Below are positions 24,996 to 36,305 of a DNA stretch of 64,000 bases, one piece after another; position 1 is the stretch's first letter, and the number at the start of each line of letters is the position of its first letter. Made by a program: the position numbers and the translations under genes. The stretch lies in assembly GCF_002156965.1 (NCBI RefSeq), contig NZ_CP021324.1, positions 1,004,681 through 1,068,680 of the forward strand. The letters run 5' to 3'. This DNA is from Candidatus Nitrosomarinus catalina (GTDB lineage Archaea; Thermoproteota; Nitrososphaeria; Nitrososphaerales; Nitrosopumilaceae). Below the pieces are notes generated by a model. The model saw nothing but the letters and a program-made list of their open reading frames with translations. It made no database searches and was not told the DNA's origin.

Positions 24996-25550
24996 ATGGA
25001 ATATTTGACAACATATCCAAAAACAGTCTCATTTATCGATGGCATAAAGCACAAAATTCATGTAGACAAGACAGAAGGAGTAGAACAACTGCACATTGTT
25101 GTCAAAAAAAGTTTTGAAGAATTGACTAGAATTTTCAGAGAAGAAGGATTTACAAAAGTAAAACTAGAACATAAGCAACCAGACCAAATCGGTAGTGGTC
25201 TAAATTTGAAATTAAAAAAACCATGGGAAATGCATGTTAGAATGGTAGATTTGGAAGATGGGAAAATTGGAATTCATGCAGAAGTTGAAGTATCAAGAGA
25301 TTATCTTCAACATTTGTTTTCACAAAGAACCCCTGTAGTTTATGAAGTTGAAGAAATTTTGAAAAAATATCAAATTGATTACAATATTTGGCATGATAAA
25401 ATTAAGAAAAATATTACAACAGTAGTTGACAACTATAAAGTAAAACTTGCAACTCCAGGAATCCCAGTATTTGCATGGAAACCAATGCTATTTGTTATTG
25501 CAACAGTTGCAGCATTTTACGGTTGGAAATTTTTCAACACTATTTGGTAA
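24996..25550 (+). CDS. tail-anchored hypothetical protein
   Basis: 184 residues. The first 145 are alpha/beta (KTVSFIDGIKHKIHVDKTEG, IGIHAEVEVSRDYLQHLFSQ); a single hydrophobic segment MLFVIATVAAFYGWKFF lies right at the C-terminus. This is a tail-anchor topology with the soluble part inside the cell. TTTAAATATAGG about 26 bp upstream is the probable TATA box. I do not recognise the soluble domain. Confidence 0.72.
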   Translation: MEYLTTYPKTVSFIDGIKHKIHVDKTEGVEQLHIVVKKSFEELTRIFREEGFTKVKLEHKQPDQIGSGLNLKLKKPWEMHVRMVDLEDGKIGIHAEVEVSRDYLQHLFSQRTPVVYEVEEILKKYQIDYNIWHDKIKKNITTVVDNYKVKLATPGIPVFAWKPMLFVIATVAAFYGWKFFNTIW

Positions 25551-25564
25551 AAATTAAAAATTAT

Positions 25565-25891
25565 CTAAACACCGAGTGTTTCTTCTTTAGTTAATTCAAG
25601 AAATACTTTATCCCCAACTGAAAGACCCATCTCTTTGTATTCATGCATTTCAAGTTTTAATTGGGTAATGCCAGATTGCATCCCCATACCACCAGCACCA
25701 GACATCATTTTGTTTAAGTCCTTCATCATATCATTCATGTTTGAGAATCCCATAACCTTTGGAGAGCCAAATGGTGATGGAGGATTTTGATTGCCTTCTT
25801 TAAGATCTTTGAGTGAAGATAACGAAAGTACTACATATGGTGCTCCATCAGGAGCAGAATCAATACTTTTTACGACAAATTCTTTCTTCAT
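25565..25891 (-). CDS. small conserved-looking protein, possibly Arcadin-1-like
   Basis: 108 residues from the ATG at 25891 (MKKEFVVKSIDSAPDGAPYV); TATATA is centred about 25 bp before this codon rather than before the ATG at 25900. Two beta-rich ends enclose a Met/Gly-rich flexible middle (FSNMNDMMKDLNKMMSGAGG). The fold pattern recalls the Arcadin-1 family linked to archaeal actin clusters, but this is from memory and not demonstrated; no actin gene is nearby. Confidence 0.65.
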   Translation of the reverse strand: MKKEFVVKSIDSAPDGAPYVVLSLSSLKDLKEGNQNPPSPFGSPKVMGFSNMNDMMKDLNKMMSGAGGMGMQSGITQLKLEMHEYKEMGLSVGDKVFLELTKEETLGV

Positions 25892-25986
25892 AGTTATCAT
25901 AGCAAGTTTATCTATATAATTTTAATATTTTGAACCAATTTAACAAAAATTGAAGCTTTAATTACAAATTTGAACAGAATGAATTA

Positions 25987-26535
25987 TTGTCTGAACCGCT
26001 AAAAACAAAATTAACTTACTATGGAATTTCACCTTGGGAAATAGAAGTACTATATGGATTTCTAAATTCCAGATTTACGATAGTACAAGAAGAAATAGAA
26101 AATAATGACGAAAATTTTGTTAGTTATCTAAATATCGACATTCCCTTAGAATTTAATGAAGCATTCTTCAAATGGTTTGATTTTAAGCGATGGGAAAAAG
26201 TAAAAGATGTTTTAAAAGAATACAAACGTAGACGTGGAAGTCGTAATGCATTAAAAATTAAAATTAATTTTGAAGGAAATACAAAAATTGTATTTATTGT
26301 TGACGTAGTAGAAAGACAGTGGTTTAACAACGCAATAGAGAAAATGGATTTTGTGATTGAACTTTTACCTCATCATCTTGATCCTGAAAAAATTCCAAAA
26401 GGGATTAGAGAAGTCAATTACAAATTTGATATAGAATCAGTTCGATGGAGATTGGATAAAGCAATCGCAAAAGAAAAAGAATATTCTTTCAGAGGGGATA
26501 TTTGGAAAGAAATTAAAAAAGAAATTGATCAGTAA
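25987..26535 (+). CDS. hypothetical alpha/beta protein
   Basis: 182 residues from a TTG at 25987; TTTAATTAC about 26 bp upstream supports leaderless initiation. It is rich in aromatic and charged residues (FFKWFDFKRWEKVKDVLKEY, then KRRRGSRNALKIKINFEG). No membrane helix, Cys cluster or nucleotide motif is seen. It lies alone between converging units. Not recognised. Confidence 0.72.
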   Translation: MSEPLKTKLTYYGISPWEIEVLYGFLNSRFTIVQEEIENNDENFVSYLNIDIPLEFNEAFFKWFDFKRWEKVKDVLKEYKRRRGSRNALKIKINFEGNTKIVFIVDVVERQWFNNAIEKMDFVIELLPHHLDPEKIPKGIREVNYKFDIESVRWRLDKAIAKEKEYSFRGDIWKEIKKEIDQ

Positions 26536-26541
26536 GTATTT

Positions 26542-29401
<2,860 letters not shown>

Positions 29402-29453
29402 GATTTTTCAAGTCCTTTTTCAAATAAATACAAAATGGTAAAGAATTTTTCAA

Positions 29454-29597
29454 TTATCCACCTGTTGCTGCATCAAATAATGCACATTCACATTTGTCAC
29501 GTTCACCACAATATGGGCAAACACAGACACATTTTTCAATAAAATTCCCACAATCTACACAAATGGCAAACTCTTCTTCTTCAATTTTAGTAGACAT
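29454..29597 (-). CDS. Cys-rich zinc-ribbon microprotein
   Basis: 47 residues starting MSTKIEEEEFAICVDCGNF. Eight cysteines are packed into residues 13-38: CVDC, then CVCVCPYCG and CECA. Two interleaved zinc knuckles or a small iron-sulfur site are possible. The acidic start and compact Cys layout look like a real protein. It sits 52 nt upstream of the oxidoreductase alpha start on the same strand, so it may be co-transcribed with it. Confidence 0.7.
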   Translation of the reverse strand: MSTKIEEEEFAICVDCGNFIEKCVCVCPYCGERDKCECALFDAATGG

Positions 29598-29649
29598 AAT
29601 GTAGGTACAAAGAAATCGTATAAATGGTTTGAGATAAATCGTTACATAA

Positions 29650-30618
29650 ATGAAACAAAAAATATTTCTTACAAGAACATTACATGATTTTGCATTAAAA
29701 GAATTAAAGAAGAAATTTGAAGTAGAGATCCATACAGGAAAAATTCCAATTGCTCAAAATATATTGAAATCTAAAATAAAAAATTTGGATGGTTTAATCT
29801 GCTTTCCATATGATAAAATCAACAAAGAAGTATTACAATCTGCAAAAAAACTCAAAGTAATAAGTACATTCAGTGTTGGATATGATCATATCGATTTAGA
29901 TTTTGCTAAAGAAAATAAAATTAGAGTAGGGTATACTCCAGAAGTTTTAACAGATGCAACTGCAGATATGGCATTTGGATTATTACTTGATTCTTTAAGA
30001 AGAATTTCAGAAGGAGACAGAATAATCAGAAATGGTAAATGGAAACAAATCTACGGGGCATATGATTATGTAGGATTTGATTTGCAGGGTAAAACTTTAG
30101 GCATTATGGGGTTAGGAAGAATAGGTAAAACTCTTGCAAAAAGAGCAAAAGCATTTGACATGAAAATAATTTATCACAATAGAAATAAAATTTCTAGAGA
30201 GGAAGAAAGAAAGTTAGGAGTAAAGTATGTTGCACTGGATAAATTAATTACTCAAAGTGACATAATTTCTATTCATGTTCCACATACAAAAGAAACAAAT
30301 CAAATTTTTGATATGAAAATTTTTAAAAAAATGAAAAAAACTGCATTTCTCATCAATACATCTAGAGGTAAAGTTGTAAATGAAAAAGATCTTATCACAG
30401 CATTAAAACAAAAAAGAATTGCAGGTGCAGGAATAGACGTATTTGAAACAGAGCCAATTAACAAAAATCACCCATTCACAAAATTAGAAAATTTAGTTAT
30501 GGCACCACATATAGGAAGTTCAACAAAAGAAACTAGAATTCAAATGGCAGAATTGACTGTAAAAAATCTAATTAATGGAATTAATGGAAAAAAACCAATT
30601 TATTCAGTAGGATATTGA
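29650..30618 (+). CDS. D-2-hydroxyacid dehydrogenase (glyoxylate/phosphoglycerate type)
   Basis: 322 residues. The Rossmann motif is GIMGLGRIGKTLAKRAKAFD. The catalytic trio is Arg in NTSRGKVVNEKDL, Glu in FETEPIN and His in APHIGSST. The family reduces 2-oxo acids such as glyoxylate or hydroxypyruvate with NAD(P)H, or oxidises 3-phosphoglycerate. No ACT domain is present, so serine-pathway PGDH is less likely than a glyoxylate reductase-like role. Confidence 0.88.
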   Translation: MKQKIFLTRTLHDFALKELKKKFEVEIHTGKIPIAQNILKSKIKNLDGLICFPYDKINKEVLQSAKKLKVISTFSVGYDHIDLDFAKENKIRVGYTPEVLTDATADMAFGLLLDSLRRISEGDRIIRNGKWKQIYGAYDYVGFDLQGKTLGIMGLGRIGKTLAKRAKAFDMKIIYHNRNKISREEERKLGVKYVALDKLITQSDIISIHVPHTKETNQIFDMKIFKKMKKTAFLINTSRGKVVNEKDLITALKQKRIAGAGIDVFETEPINKNHPFTKLENLVMAPHIGSSTKETRIQMAELTVKNLINGINGKKPIYSVGY

Positions 30619-30687
30619 GAATTACGCGTAAGTTTACACCAAAAAATATGTTGAGTTTTTATATTGAAATTGTGAAACATAGTCAAG

Positions 30688-30777
30688 TTGAAAAAATTCA
30701 AACATACTAACGAAGAATTAGAATTAGCTAAAATACAAACTGAAAAAGAAAAGAAGAAAAAAGAATCACAAGATTGA
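30688..30777 (+). CDS. 29-aa charged microprotein
   Basis: A TTG start gives MKKFKHTNEELELAKIQTEK followed by EKKKKESQD, a charged helix. TTTATATT at 30658-30665 is about 26 bp before the TTG, and a hairpin plus T-run follows 10 nt after the stop, so the gene has its own promoter and terminator. The function is unknown; a short RNA with incidental coding is the alternative. Confidence 0.5.
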   Translation: MKKFKHTNEELELAKIQTEKEKKKKESQD

Positions 30778-30786
30778 TACTTTTTT

Positions 30787-30815
30787 ACTTGTCTTTTTCA
30801 GACAAGTTTTTTTTT
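30787..30815 (+). terminator. hairpin with T-run
   Basis: ACTTGTCT (30787-30794) pairs with AGACAAGT (30800-30807) around a 5-nt TTTTC loop, followed by a run of T to 30815. It ends the microprotein transcript; the reverse complement has no comparable T-run, though the convergent gene stops at 30814. Confidence 0.7.
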
Positions 30816-31188
30816 AAAATTTAATTTTTGAAGAATATTTTTGATTTAATGAATTATACAATTTTTCTCTGTCAATAACTAAATTTTTAGATTCATCATA
30901 CATCTTTGTAAAAAATGCAGCTACAAGGCGGTCATTATTCATATCAAAAAACCTAATACTAAAACTAATTCTATCAGGTCTTTGTTCTTTAACAAATTCA
31001 GCTGATTTTATCATTTCAGAATTAATATGCATATGAGCAGGGCCATCGTTGTCTCCAATTGTAATCCATTTCTCTTTTTGTCTAATTGTTAAAGAATTAC
31101 TGCGAATTTCGCACGTAGCACCAATATTTTTTGTGATTAATAAAACATCATCAACTTTGATAATATCTGATAGAAGTTCAAAAAGCAA
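30814..31188 (-). CDS. hypothetical protein, weakly heme-utilisation-like
   Basis: 124 residues. KEKWITIGDNDGPAHMHINS with closely spaced His, followed by DRISFSIRFFDMNNDRLVAA and FFTKMYDES, has the look of the ChuX/HutX heme-handling fold, where a GDN.GHMHIN-like loop precedes a strand ending in F.D. The similarity is by eye only. No membrane segment. It lies between a microprotein and a Cys/His protein on the same strand. Confidence 0.65.
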   Translation of the reverse strand: MLFELLSDIIKVDDVLLITKNIGATCEIRSNSLTIRQKEKWITIGDNDGPAHMHINSEMIKSAEFVKEQRPDRISFSIRFFDMNNDRLVAAFFTKMYDESKNLVIDREKLYNSLNQKYSSKIKF

Positions 31189-31228
31189 TAAACAAACACC
31201 TCAAACAAATTATTATAAGATTTTCATC

Positions 31229-31504
31229 TTAGTTAGATTTTTTCAAATCAATTTGAACAAGATCATCTGCATCACCATGTATACAATCAGTTCCTACTGA
31301 TTTAACAGGAGTGAAACTAATTTTACCACTGTGTATTTTTCCTTCATCTTGTAAAATTGTAAGCTTACCTGTTACAATGTGTCTATGTTTTTGGCAAGTT
31401 AAACCAAACATGTATTCATCTTTTCCATCAACAATAGATACAATAAATTGAGGGGGATTAACACATTGTTTTCCTTCTTCTGAAACAGAGCATTTATCAG
31501 GCAT
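31229..31504 (-). CDS. small Cys/His protein, putative metal site
   Basis: 91 residues from ATG at 31504 (a second ATG directly before, at 31507, is equally possible). MPDKCSVSEEGKQCVNPPQF, GLTCQKHRHIVTGK and GTDCIHGD provide four Cys and three His that could bind zinc. A TAATAT-rich stretch at 31522-31538 is its likely promoter. It lies 40 nt upstream of the previous gene, so they may form an operon. Family unknown. Confidence 0.68.
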   Translation of the reverse strand: MPDKCSVSEEGKQCVNPPQFIVSIVDGKDEYMFGLTCQKHRHIVTGKLTILQDEGKIHSGKISFTPVKSVGTDCIHGDADDLVQIDLKKSN

Positions 31505-31583
31505 CATAATAAAATTCAAAAGAATATTAGATATTAATCTTCATAGATGTAATTTAATATCAATTATTAGTGAATAAAACAAG

Positions 31584-32894
31584 TTGAAAGATTATTTTGA
31601 TTTAGTAATTATCGGTGGCGGTATTTTAGGAACTTCAATTTCATATTTCTTATCATTTCTAAATAAATCGAAAAAAATTGGAGTCATAGAGCAAGAAAAC
31701 AATGTAGCACATCATACAAGTGGCAGAAATACTGGAAAAGTTCATGCTCCATATCTATACAATCCTGAAAAAAAGAAACTATTTGCAAATGCAGCATTTC
31801 ACGGATATGAAATGTGGAAAGAATATTCAAAACAACAAAATGTATCATTTAAGGAAGATGGAGTAATCGAAGTTGCACTAGATGAAAAAGGAATCAAAGT
31901 TCTTGAAAAATATCTCAAGTGGGGAAAACAAAATGGATTACAAGAAAAGGATATTGAATTAATTGAAAAAGCCGAATTGAAAAAAATTGAACCTGAAATA
32001 AAATGTGAGGCAGCTCTATACGCACATAGGGATGGTTCAACAGATTATTCTACACTGACAAATGCAATTATGAGAGATAGTAAAAAAAATGGAATTAATT
32101 TTCTGTTTAACAATAAAACAAATGAAATTAAAAAAAATAAAGACAAATGGGAAATAACAATAAATGGCAATCATAAAATTTATGCTGATTTTTTGATTAA
32201 TGCAGCTGGAGGTCAAGCAATTGATATTGCACACAATATAGGAATTGCAAAAAACCTTACAGACGTACATTTTAGAGGCGAATATTGGAAAACACCAAAA
32301 AAATATCATAATTTAACAAAAACCAGTGTTTATTCAGTTCCAGAATTTCCCGAGTATCCATTTTTAGATCCACATTGGATAGTTAGAGTAGATGGAAGTT
32401 GCGAGATTGGTCCAAATGCAGTTCCTGTTTTCAGTCCTTACGGATACAACACTACAGAAAACATCAAACAATTCATACCAAAAATATTGGAAATGATTAA
32501 TTCAGGTGCAAGAAAAATAATCTTTGATAAAGATTTTCAAGAATTAGCTTTTAGTGAAATACAATCCTCAATGTCAAAATCAGTAATGGTTGAAAGAGTT
32601 AAAAAATTCCTCCCAAAGATCAACTCAAAGGAAATTACGGAAAAAGGGACTGCAGGAATTAGATCATCTGTGATTGATGAAAACGGTAAATTTGTTCCAG
32701 ATGTAATTTTAGTAGAAGAAGACACATCATTTCATATTTTGAACTATAATTCTCCAGGTGCTACTGGAGCACTACCATTTTCAGTACATGTGATAAATCA
32801 ATTACATCAAAAAGGATTATTTGAAAATGATGATATCAACTTACAATGCGGTCCTTGGAAATTTAATGAAATTGTTGAGAAGTTAGAAAAATAA
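31584..32894 (+). CDS. FAD-dependent L-2-hydroxyglutarate oxidase-like protein
   Basis: 436 residues from a TTG at 31584. The FAD-binding motif is LVIIGGGILGTSISYFLSF, with GVIEQENNVAHHTSGRNTGK and INAAGGQAIDIAHNIG further on, and NYNSPGATGALPFSVHVI at the C-terminus. The arrangement matches LhgO/L2HGDH, which oxidises L-2-hydroxyglutarate to 2-oxoglutarate. In this setting it could feed the 2-oxoacid:ferredoxin oxidoreductase nearby; that is inference. Confidence 0.87.
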   Translation: MKDYFDLVIIGGGILGTSISYFLSFLNKSKKIGVIEQENNVAHHTSGRNTGKVHAPYLYNPEKKKLFANAAFHGYEMWKEYSKQQNVSFKEDGVIEVALDEKGIKVLEKYLKWGKQNGLQEKDIELIEKAELKKIEPEIKCEAALYAHRDGSTDYSTLTNAIMRDSKKNGINFLFNNKTNEIKKNKDKWEITINGNHKIYADFLINAAGGQAIDIAHNIGIAKNLTDVHFRGEYWKTPKKYHNLTKTSVYSVPEFPEYPFLDPHWIVRVDGSCEIGPNAVPVFSPYGYNTTENIKQFIPKILEMINSGARKIIFDKDFQELAFSEIQSSMSKSVMVERVKKFLPKINSKEITEKGTAGIRSSVIDENGKFVPDVILVEEDTSFHILNYNSPGATGALPFSVHVINQLHQKGLFENDDINLQCGPWKFNEIVEKLEK

Positions 32895-32899
32895 AATGG

Positions 32900-32998
32900 C
32901 GCCGAGAGAGAGATTTGAACTCTCGTTCCCTTGCGAGAACGCGCTTTATGGTTAAACAATTTCCAGGCGCGCGCCCTACCAGGCTAGGCGACCTCGGC
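32900..32998 (-). tRNA. tRNA-Ser (GGA) with a 15-nt intron
   Basis: On the minus strand the acceptor GCCGAGG pairs with TCTCGGC, discriminator G and encoded CCA at 32897-32899. D-arm GCCT/GGGC, anticodon stem CGCGC/GCGCG, T-arm GAGAG-TTCAAAT-CTCTC, and a long variable arm (GTTC/GGAAC) mark a class II tRNA. The 22-nt anticodon loop is a normal CTGGAAA loop interrupted after position 37 by a 15-nt intron (32946-32960, placement uncertain by a base). TGG of the loop can pair with CCA in the intron. Confidence 0.93.
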
Positions 32999-33065
32999 AG
33001 AAGTCTTGCGACAATTCTATTTCATAAAATGTGATTATAAATTATGTTATTAGTAATAAGAAAAA

Positions 33066-33572
33066 TTACTTCCAAATTGTAATGGTAGTTGATTTTTCTA
33101 CAATATTTCCATCCATATCCAATCCTTTAGCAGATATTTTGTAGACCCCCTCTAATGCGGTGTCACCATCATTTTTTATTTGATCCCATGAAAAAGTAAC
33201 TTCACCTCTAGGTTCAAGAGTTGAAATTACTTGAGCAGACATTGGAGAATACATCAATATTCCAGCTAATCCAGTAATTTTTAACCCGTATGACGAATCA
33301 GAGAAAGTCAATTCATTAGTTCCAGAATTAACTATTCGAATTTGAATTATTTCATCTTGCTTAAAATCAAATTTTTCTGTAACAATAGAAAGAGAAGAAC
33401 CTTCAACATATTCTAATTGAGAGGTATTTTTAAAATCAATTAGATAAGTTCCAAAAAGAAATGCAGAGACCACACCAACACCAATGAAAACAACAAGACT
33501 TTTAGCTAGCAATTCTTTGAAAATAAATTCAGTATTTTTTAATCTTTTGGAGCAGTAGGTTTTGTTCTCCAT
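33066..33572 (-). CDS. membrane-anchored hypothetical protein
   Basis: 168 residues from the ATG at 33572, overlapping the cbf5 end by 34 nt; an internal TTG at 33512 would avoid that and is a reasonable alternative. One membrane helix (SLVVFIGVGVVSAFLFGTYL) near residues 25-45 precedes an extracytoplasmic beta-sandwich-like domain (DEIIQIRIVNSGTNELTFSD, PRGEVTFSWDQIKNDGDT). The domain resembles the cupredoxin/BsuPI-type Ig-like folds seen on archaeal surfaces. Last gene of the spc tail operon. Confidence 0.7.
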   Translation of the reverse strand: MENKTYCSKRLKNTEFIFKELLAKSLVVFIGVGVVSAFLFGTYLIDFKNTSQLEYVEGSSLSIVTEKFDFKQDEIIQIRIVNSGTNELTFSDSSYGLKITGLAGILMYSPMSAQVISTLEPRGEVTFSWDQIKNDGDTALEGVYKISAKGLDMDGNIVEKSTTITIWK

Positions 33573-34540
33573 TTTTTAGGATAAGTGTTAGGAGCCATGA
33601 TAATTCTTTTAGTAACAAATGCATATCCTTTGGTTGCATCACGAATTTGTTCTTCATCCATTGTTGATTCAGCTAATGCAACTGCTTCACCTTTTTGCGT
33701 ATAAATTCCAACAATATCACCTTCTCTCAAATGTGGAGAAATTTTCAAAATTCCAGGTATTGCAAGTTGAGCACCATGACACATTGCATCAACAGCTGAA
33801 TCACGAATTACTACAGATTTTAATTCGCTTAATGCAAGTTCAACTGGTTTTATTATTTCCATTAATTTTGAATCATCTTTTTTTTCTTCCCAAATAGCAA
33901 ATGCATCAGCAAGCTCATGCAAAGTAACTAATCCATCTTTTTCATGAAATTGGTCTACACGACTACGCCTTAGTTCAATCATAGTTGCTCCAGGACCTAA
34001 AACTTCGCCAATATCATAGTATAATTTTCTAATATAGGTTCCTGCTTCACATAGAATTCTAGTTAAAAGTAATCTTTCTTTTTGTTCGATTAATTCTAAT
34101 TCATAAATTGTTCTTGTTCTTGTTTGTCTAACAACAGCAGAACGTTGTGGAGGTTTTTGAAAAATTTCGCCAGTAAACATTTCAATAATTTCAGATAATT
34201 TTTCTTTAGAAGGCAATGAATGAACTCTACCCAATGCATGATACTCCTTAGGTCCATAAAGTAAAACTCCTAATGCCTTTGTCGCTTCACCTAATCCTAG
34301 CGGTAATACTCCAGAAACTTGTGGGTCTAATGTTCCACTATGTCCTATTTTGTCAATTTTCAAAATGCGTTTTGTCCATGCAACTGTTTCATGACTTGTC
34401 GGACCTGGTGGTTTATCTAAAAGAATAATTCCATTGTCCAATAATTGCTCGATTGTTCGTTTATCATAATAAGTTCCATAGGATTCATCAGTGATATCTT
34501 GATCAATTTCAATTAAATTTTCAAGTTGTTTTAAAGTCAT
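33539..34540 (-). CDS. cbf5: tRNA/rRNA pseudouridine synthase Cbf5 (TruB family)
   Basis: 333 residues. KIGHSGTLDPQVSGVLPLGL contains the catalytic Asp; GILLDKPPGPTSHETVAW is the family start motif. The C-terminal PUA domain covers KSVVIRDSAVDAMCHGAQLA onward. It is the catalytic subunit of H/ACA RNPs and also makes Psi55 in tRNA. It overlaps cmk by 4 nt; cmk-cbf5 linkage is normal in archaea. Confidence 0.95.
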   Translation of the reverse strand: MTLKQLENLIEIDQDITDESYGTYYDKRTIEQLLDNGIILLDKPPGPTSHETVAWTKRILKIDKIGHSGTLDPQVSGVLPLGLGEATKALGVLLYGPKEYHALGRVHSLPSKEKLSEIIEMFTGEIFQKPPQRSAVVRQTRTRTIYELELIEQKERLLLTRILCEAGTYIRKLYYDIGEVLGPGATMIELRRSRVDQFHEKDGLVTLHELADAFAIWEEKKDDSKLMEIIKPVELALSELKSVVIRDSAVDAMCHGAQLAIPGILKISPHLREGDIVGIYTQKGEAVALAESTMDEEQIRDATKGYAFVTKRIIMAPNTYPKKWRTKPTAPKD

Positions 34541-35097
34541 AGCAATTTTCTCACGGTTTCAGTAGTCACATCAATTACTTGATTTGCAGATAAATTATCA
34601 GTATTAATGATTACATCAAACACAGCTTTATCATCACCAAAGCTGAATCCATATAGTTTTTTGTACAGTGCTTTATTTTTATCAAAACGAGATTTTGTGA
34701 TTTCATATGCATTTTCTGAACTCATATTGTCTCTTGTTTGCATTCTTTTAGTGCTGCTAGCGTGAGAACCCTCTAACCAAATTTTTATTCCGTCTTCAAT
34801 TAACCATGGTAACGTATAACTTGTGATTACCATTCCACCTTGTTTGAATAAATCAGTTAATTTTTTATCTAAATTTTTATCAAATTCAGAATTCTCCTCA
34901 CGTTGATTTAGAAATTTGAGTCCTTCTTTAGTATCCCACCAATCATCGCCATCAGAATTAAATCCTTGTTCTTTAGCCATTTCTTTTAGAACATCTCCAC
35001 CACTAAGATATTGTAAATTAAATTCTTTAGCTAATCCTTTAGCAACAGTTGTTTTTCCGACTGCAGGAGGGCCAGATATTACGATAGATTTGGTCAA
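34537..35097 (-). CDS. cmk: cytidylate kinase, archaeal type
   Basis: 186 residues. The P-loop is SGPPAVGKTTVAKGLAKEFN near the N-terminus; YLSGGDVLKEMAKEQGF and the lid helix with Arg-rich ARKRMQTRDN-like sequence fit archaeal CMP kinase, which phosphorylates CMP and dCMP. It overlaps the upstream EMC3-like gene by 4 nt and cbf5 by 4 nt. Confidence 0.92.
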   Translation of the reverse strand: MTKSIVISGPPAVGKTTVAKGLAKEFNLQYLSGGDVLKEMAKEQGFNSDGDDWWDTKEGLKFLNQREENSEFDKNLDKKLTDLFKQGGMVITSYTLPWLIEDGIKIWLEGSHASSTKRMQTRDNMSSENAYEITKSRFDKNKALYKKLYGFSFGDDKAVFDVIINTDNLSANQVIDVTTETVRKLL

Positions 35098-35723
35098 CCT
35101 AGATCCATTGATGTTTTAGTGATTCTCATAATGATTCCACTAAATGCAATAGAAGAAAGAAAGTACCAAGCCCATAGCATTAGATGGTTTTCTTTACCAA
35201 AACAAATGTGTGTTGCATCCAAAGCTTGTTCTGCAGTACAAGTTAATTGGAACATATCTCCAGGTATCACATTAAGTGGTATTGGAGAAATTGCTACTGT
35301 GTATGTAAATAGTTGTGGCAATACAAGATAGAAAATTAGAATTAATGGAACAAAAGTAATCATCATTGGTCGCATATTCATTTGCATCATCTCCATGGAC
35401 ATTTTGTTCATGTAAGAAGATTTTTTGTTTAGTTCAGCTGATTTTGCAGTATCTTTAGATCTCATTGCAGCCATTCTTTCTTTTTGCCATGTTCTAGTTT
35501 CTTTCATAATTCTCTTTAGTTTGGTTTGATCAACCATTTTTCTTCTAACTGCAGAATTGAATACATTTAGCAAAATACCAAATCCAGATACGGCAAACAT
35601 GGATAGGATTAGACCTTTGATTATTGGATCATCACTGCCAAGAGCCATTCTTTCACCACCTAGGAAATCAGGTAGTTGTAAAAATGCTGAGTCGATAAAG
35701 AGTAGAATAAAGTTGAAATCCAT
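35094..35723 (-). CDS. DUF106/EMC3-like membrane insertase (YidC/Oxa1 superfamily)
   Basis: 209 residues. Three membrane helices (GLILSMFAVSGFGILLNVF, MMITFVPLILIFYLVLPQLF, LMLWAWYFLSSIAFSGIIM) and a basic coiled-coil between the first and second (KLKRIMKETRTWQKERMAAM) fit archaeal Ylp1/DUF106, related to EMC3, TMCO1 and YidC. It probably helps insert membrane proteins beside SecY, whose gene is two positions upstream. Confidence 0.88.
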   Translation of the reverse strand: MDFNFILLFIDSAFLQLPDFLGGERMALGSDDPIIKGLILSMFAVSGFGILLNVFNSAVRRKMVDQTKLKRIMKETRTWQKERMAAMRSKDTAKSAELNKKSSYMNKMSMEMMQMNMRPMMITFVPLILIFYLVLPQLFTYTVAISPIPLNVIPGDMFQLTCTAEQALDATHICFGKENHLMLWAWYFLSSIAFSGIIMRITKTSMDLG

Positions 35724-35726
35724 TTT

Positions 35727-36305
35727 TTACAGTCCTATTGCCTTAATTATTTTATCAGCTGCTTCTTCAATCTTTCCCTCTCCATTGAGAACATGTCTGA
35801 CTGGGGAGCCTGTAATTACAGCACATGCAGAAATCATACCAGTTTGATAATCAAGCTCCTTCTTAATGTTAGCTAGTGTGATTTTATCTCGATTTCTAGT
35901 GTCATCTTTCATCCTTCTATTGTAGATTTCTTCAGGCTTTGCTGCAACTGAAACAAAGTTACTAGGTTGAATAATTTTCAAAACATGTTCAGGCAATCCA
36001 GGATAGTATCCTTCAGGTGAACTAATGAATGCGTGGGTATCGATGATTACGACTTCTTCATCATGTGTGGCAATTTTTTCTGCAGCAATTTTTTGTAGGC
36101 GTTGTTGTTCTATTACAGATAATTTTCTTAAGTCATCTCTGTTTTCTAATCCATTTTCTTTAGCGACGTCAAACATTAAAGTACCATAATTAATTACAAT
36201 GACATTTTTCTTGTGATCCTTTAAAATATCAACCATTGTTGTTAACAAAGTACTTTTCCCAACACCTGGGATTCCAACCATGAGAATTTTTTTATTTTCT
36301 ACCAA
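35727..36305 (-). CDS. adkA: archaeal adenylate kinase
   Basis: 192 residues from a TTG at 36305 that overlaps the secY end by 14 nt (MVENKKILMVGIPGVGKST). The P-loop is GIPGVGKST; VIIDTHAFISSPEGYYPGLP and RNRDKITLANIKKELDYQTG match AdkA, which interconverts ATP, ADP and AMP. The frame to 36332 lies within secY and is not preferred. secY-adk-DUF106 is the conserved archaeal order. Confidence 0.92.
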   Translation of the reverse strand: MVENKKILMVGIPGVGKSTLLTTMVDILKDHKKNVIVINYGTLMFDVAKENGLENRDDLRKLSVIEQQRLQKIAAEKIATHDEEVVIIDTHAFISSPEGYYPGLPEHVLKIIQPSNFVSVAAKPEEIYNRRMKDDTRNRDKITLANIKKELDYQTGMISACAVITGSPVRHVLNGEGKIEEAADKIIKAIGL

